Assembly (NCBI GenBank): GCA_018333655.1
Contig: JAGXTJ010000044.1
Coordinates: 123,755 to 187,754, forward strand
Direction of reading: 5' to 3'
DNA length: 64,000 nucleotides
From: Bacillota bacterium
GTDB taxonomy: Bacteria > Bacillota > UBA994
Part shown: piece by piece, positions 63,877 through 64,000 of the stretch
Position numbering within the stretch: the stretch's first letter is position 1
Layout of the letters: each line of letters begins with the position of its first letter
Made by a program: the position numbers and the translations under genes
The notes under the pieces: generated by a model
Told to the model about the DNA's origin: nothing
The model's input: only the letters and a program-made list of their open reading frames with translations
Databases searched by the model: none

Positions 63877-64000
63877 TATGCCCTATACCCCTTTTGCTGG
63901 ACAACCAGAATCCGTGCTATGCTTGTATCAGAAGGGGAGAAATAAATGAAGAAGAAACACTACAACGCAGAATACAAGCAACAGGCCGTTTACAGAGTCA
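63877..64000 (+). mobile_element. Left end of an IS3-family insertion sequence
   Basis: Sequence unlike spoVK begins near 63880 (CTATACCCCTTTTGCTGGACAA), which resembles the ends of IS150-group elements, and is followed by a transposase start. The exact boundary and the right end are not visible because the window stops. Confidence 0.65.
63946..64000 (+). CDS. IS3-family transposase OrfA, 3' end outside window
   Basis: ATG 63946 after AAGGGGAG begins KKKHYNAEYKQQAVYRV, the typical first helix of the OrfA helix-turn-helix protein of IS3-family transposases (K-x-Y-x-x-E-x-K-x-x-A-V). Only 18 residues are in the window. Confidence 0.7.
   Translation, partial: MKKKHYNAEYKQQAVYRV

Noticed and set aside
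63649..63945. Plus-strand 98-codon open frame
   Set aside because: It is antisense to the SpoVK-like remnant, whose protein motifs are recognisable.

Overview
The window reads as a chromosome segment from an anaerobic, endospore-forming member of the Firmicutes (class Clostridia in the broad sense). The evidence is a dense set of sporulation genes (ytfJ, dacF, spmA, spmB, spoIIP, spoIVA), Gram-positive control signals (a Leu T-box, a GAACNNNNGTTC LexA box, sigma-A promoters with 17-18 bp spacers), anaerobic metabolism (one-piece pyruvate:ferredoxin oxidoreductase, a four-subunit 2-oxoacid:ferredoxin oxidoreductase, pyruvate phosphate dikinase) and the IspH-ribosomal protein S1 fusion known from Clostridia. 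The species cannot be named from this sequence.

Layout. 1-19 kb (+): a long run of core and sporulation genes: scpB (cut by the window edge), DUF2953, ytfJ, dacF, spmAB, a RidA protein, dapB, rluB, an HI0933 flavoprotein, an AroH-Cmk fusion, plsC, ispH-rpsA, a DUF1614 protein, spoIIP, two DUF3189-type genes, a PDZ/radical-SAM DUF512 protein, der, gpsA and spoIVA. Many of these overlap by a few bases, so translation is probably coupled. 19-28 kb (+): tRNA-Pro, a putrescine-type aminotransferase, an SRPBCC protein, an M42 peptidase, a remnant of a 10-TM manganese exporter, a Fur-boxed ferric iron ABC operon, ndk and a CPBP protease.

28-30.7 kb (-): a DUF4143 ATPase with its own repeat-containing promoter, a six-tRNA operon (Pro-Glu-Thr-Gln-Lys-Leu) whose spacers carry heptameric tandem repeats, and an unlisted 51-aa zinc-ribbon gene. 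30.8-36.4 kb (+): a compact run of an unrecognised protein, a YtcJ-like amidohydrolase, a ChbG/HpnK deacetylase, a patatin, an MTA/purine phosphorylase and a DUF4438 protein. 36.4-38.2 kb (-): mgtE behind a structured leader that can hide its ribosome binding site, and a 56-aa SASP-like gene. 38.3-45 kb (+): three tandem M42 aminopeptidases, a J-domain protein, a C-terminal processing protease, plsY, tRNA-Trp (-) and ilvE.

45-63 kb is mostly on the minus strand: nifJ with an internal 41-residue duplication, leuS with a T-box, a CO-dehydrogenase-like protein with the four subunits of a 2-oxoacid oxidoreductase, an SOS divergon (yneA-like / lexA), ppdK, a YnbB-type lyase, hflX and a small GTPase/membrane-protein group. 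The right edge holds a decayed spoVK-like ATPase gene interrupted by the left end of an IS3-family element.

No CRISPR array, prophage or secondary-metabolite cluster was seen. The strongest candidates for something new are the mgtE leader RNA, the AroH-Cmk fusion, the PFOR duplication, the small unlisted genes, and the ATPase cassette flanked by repeats and a nested palindrome. Positions and motifs were read by eye, and family names come from remembered motifs, not from a database search.
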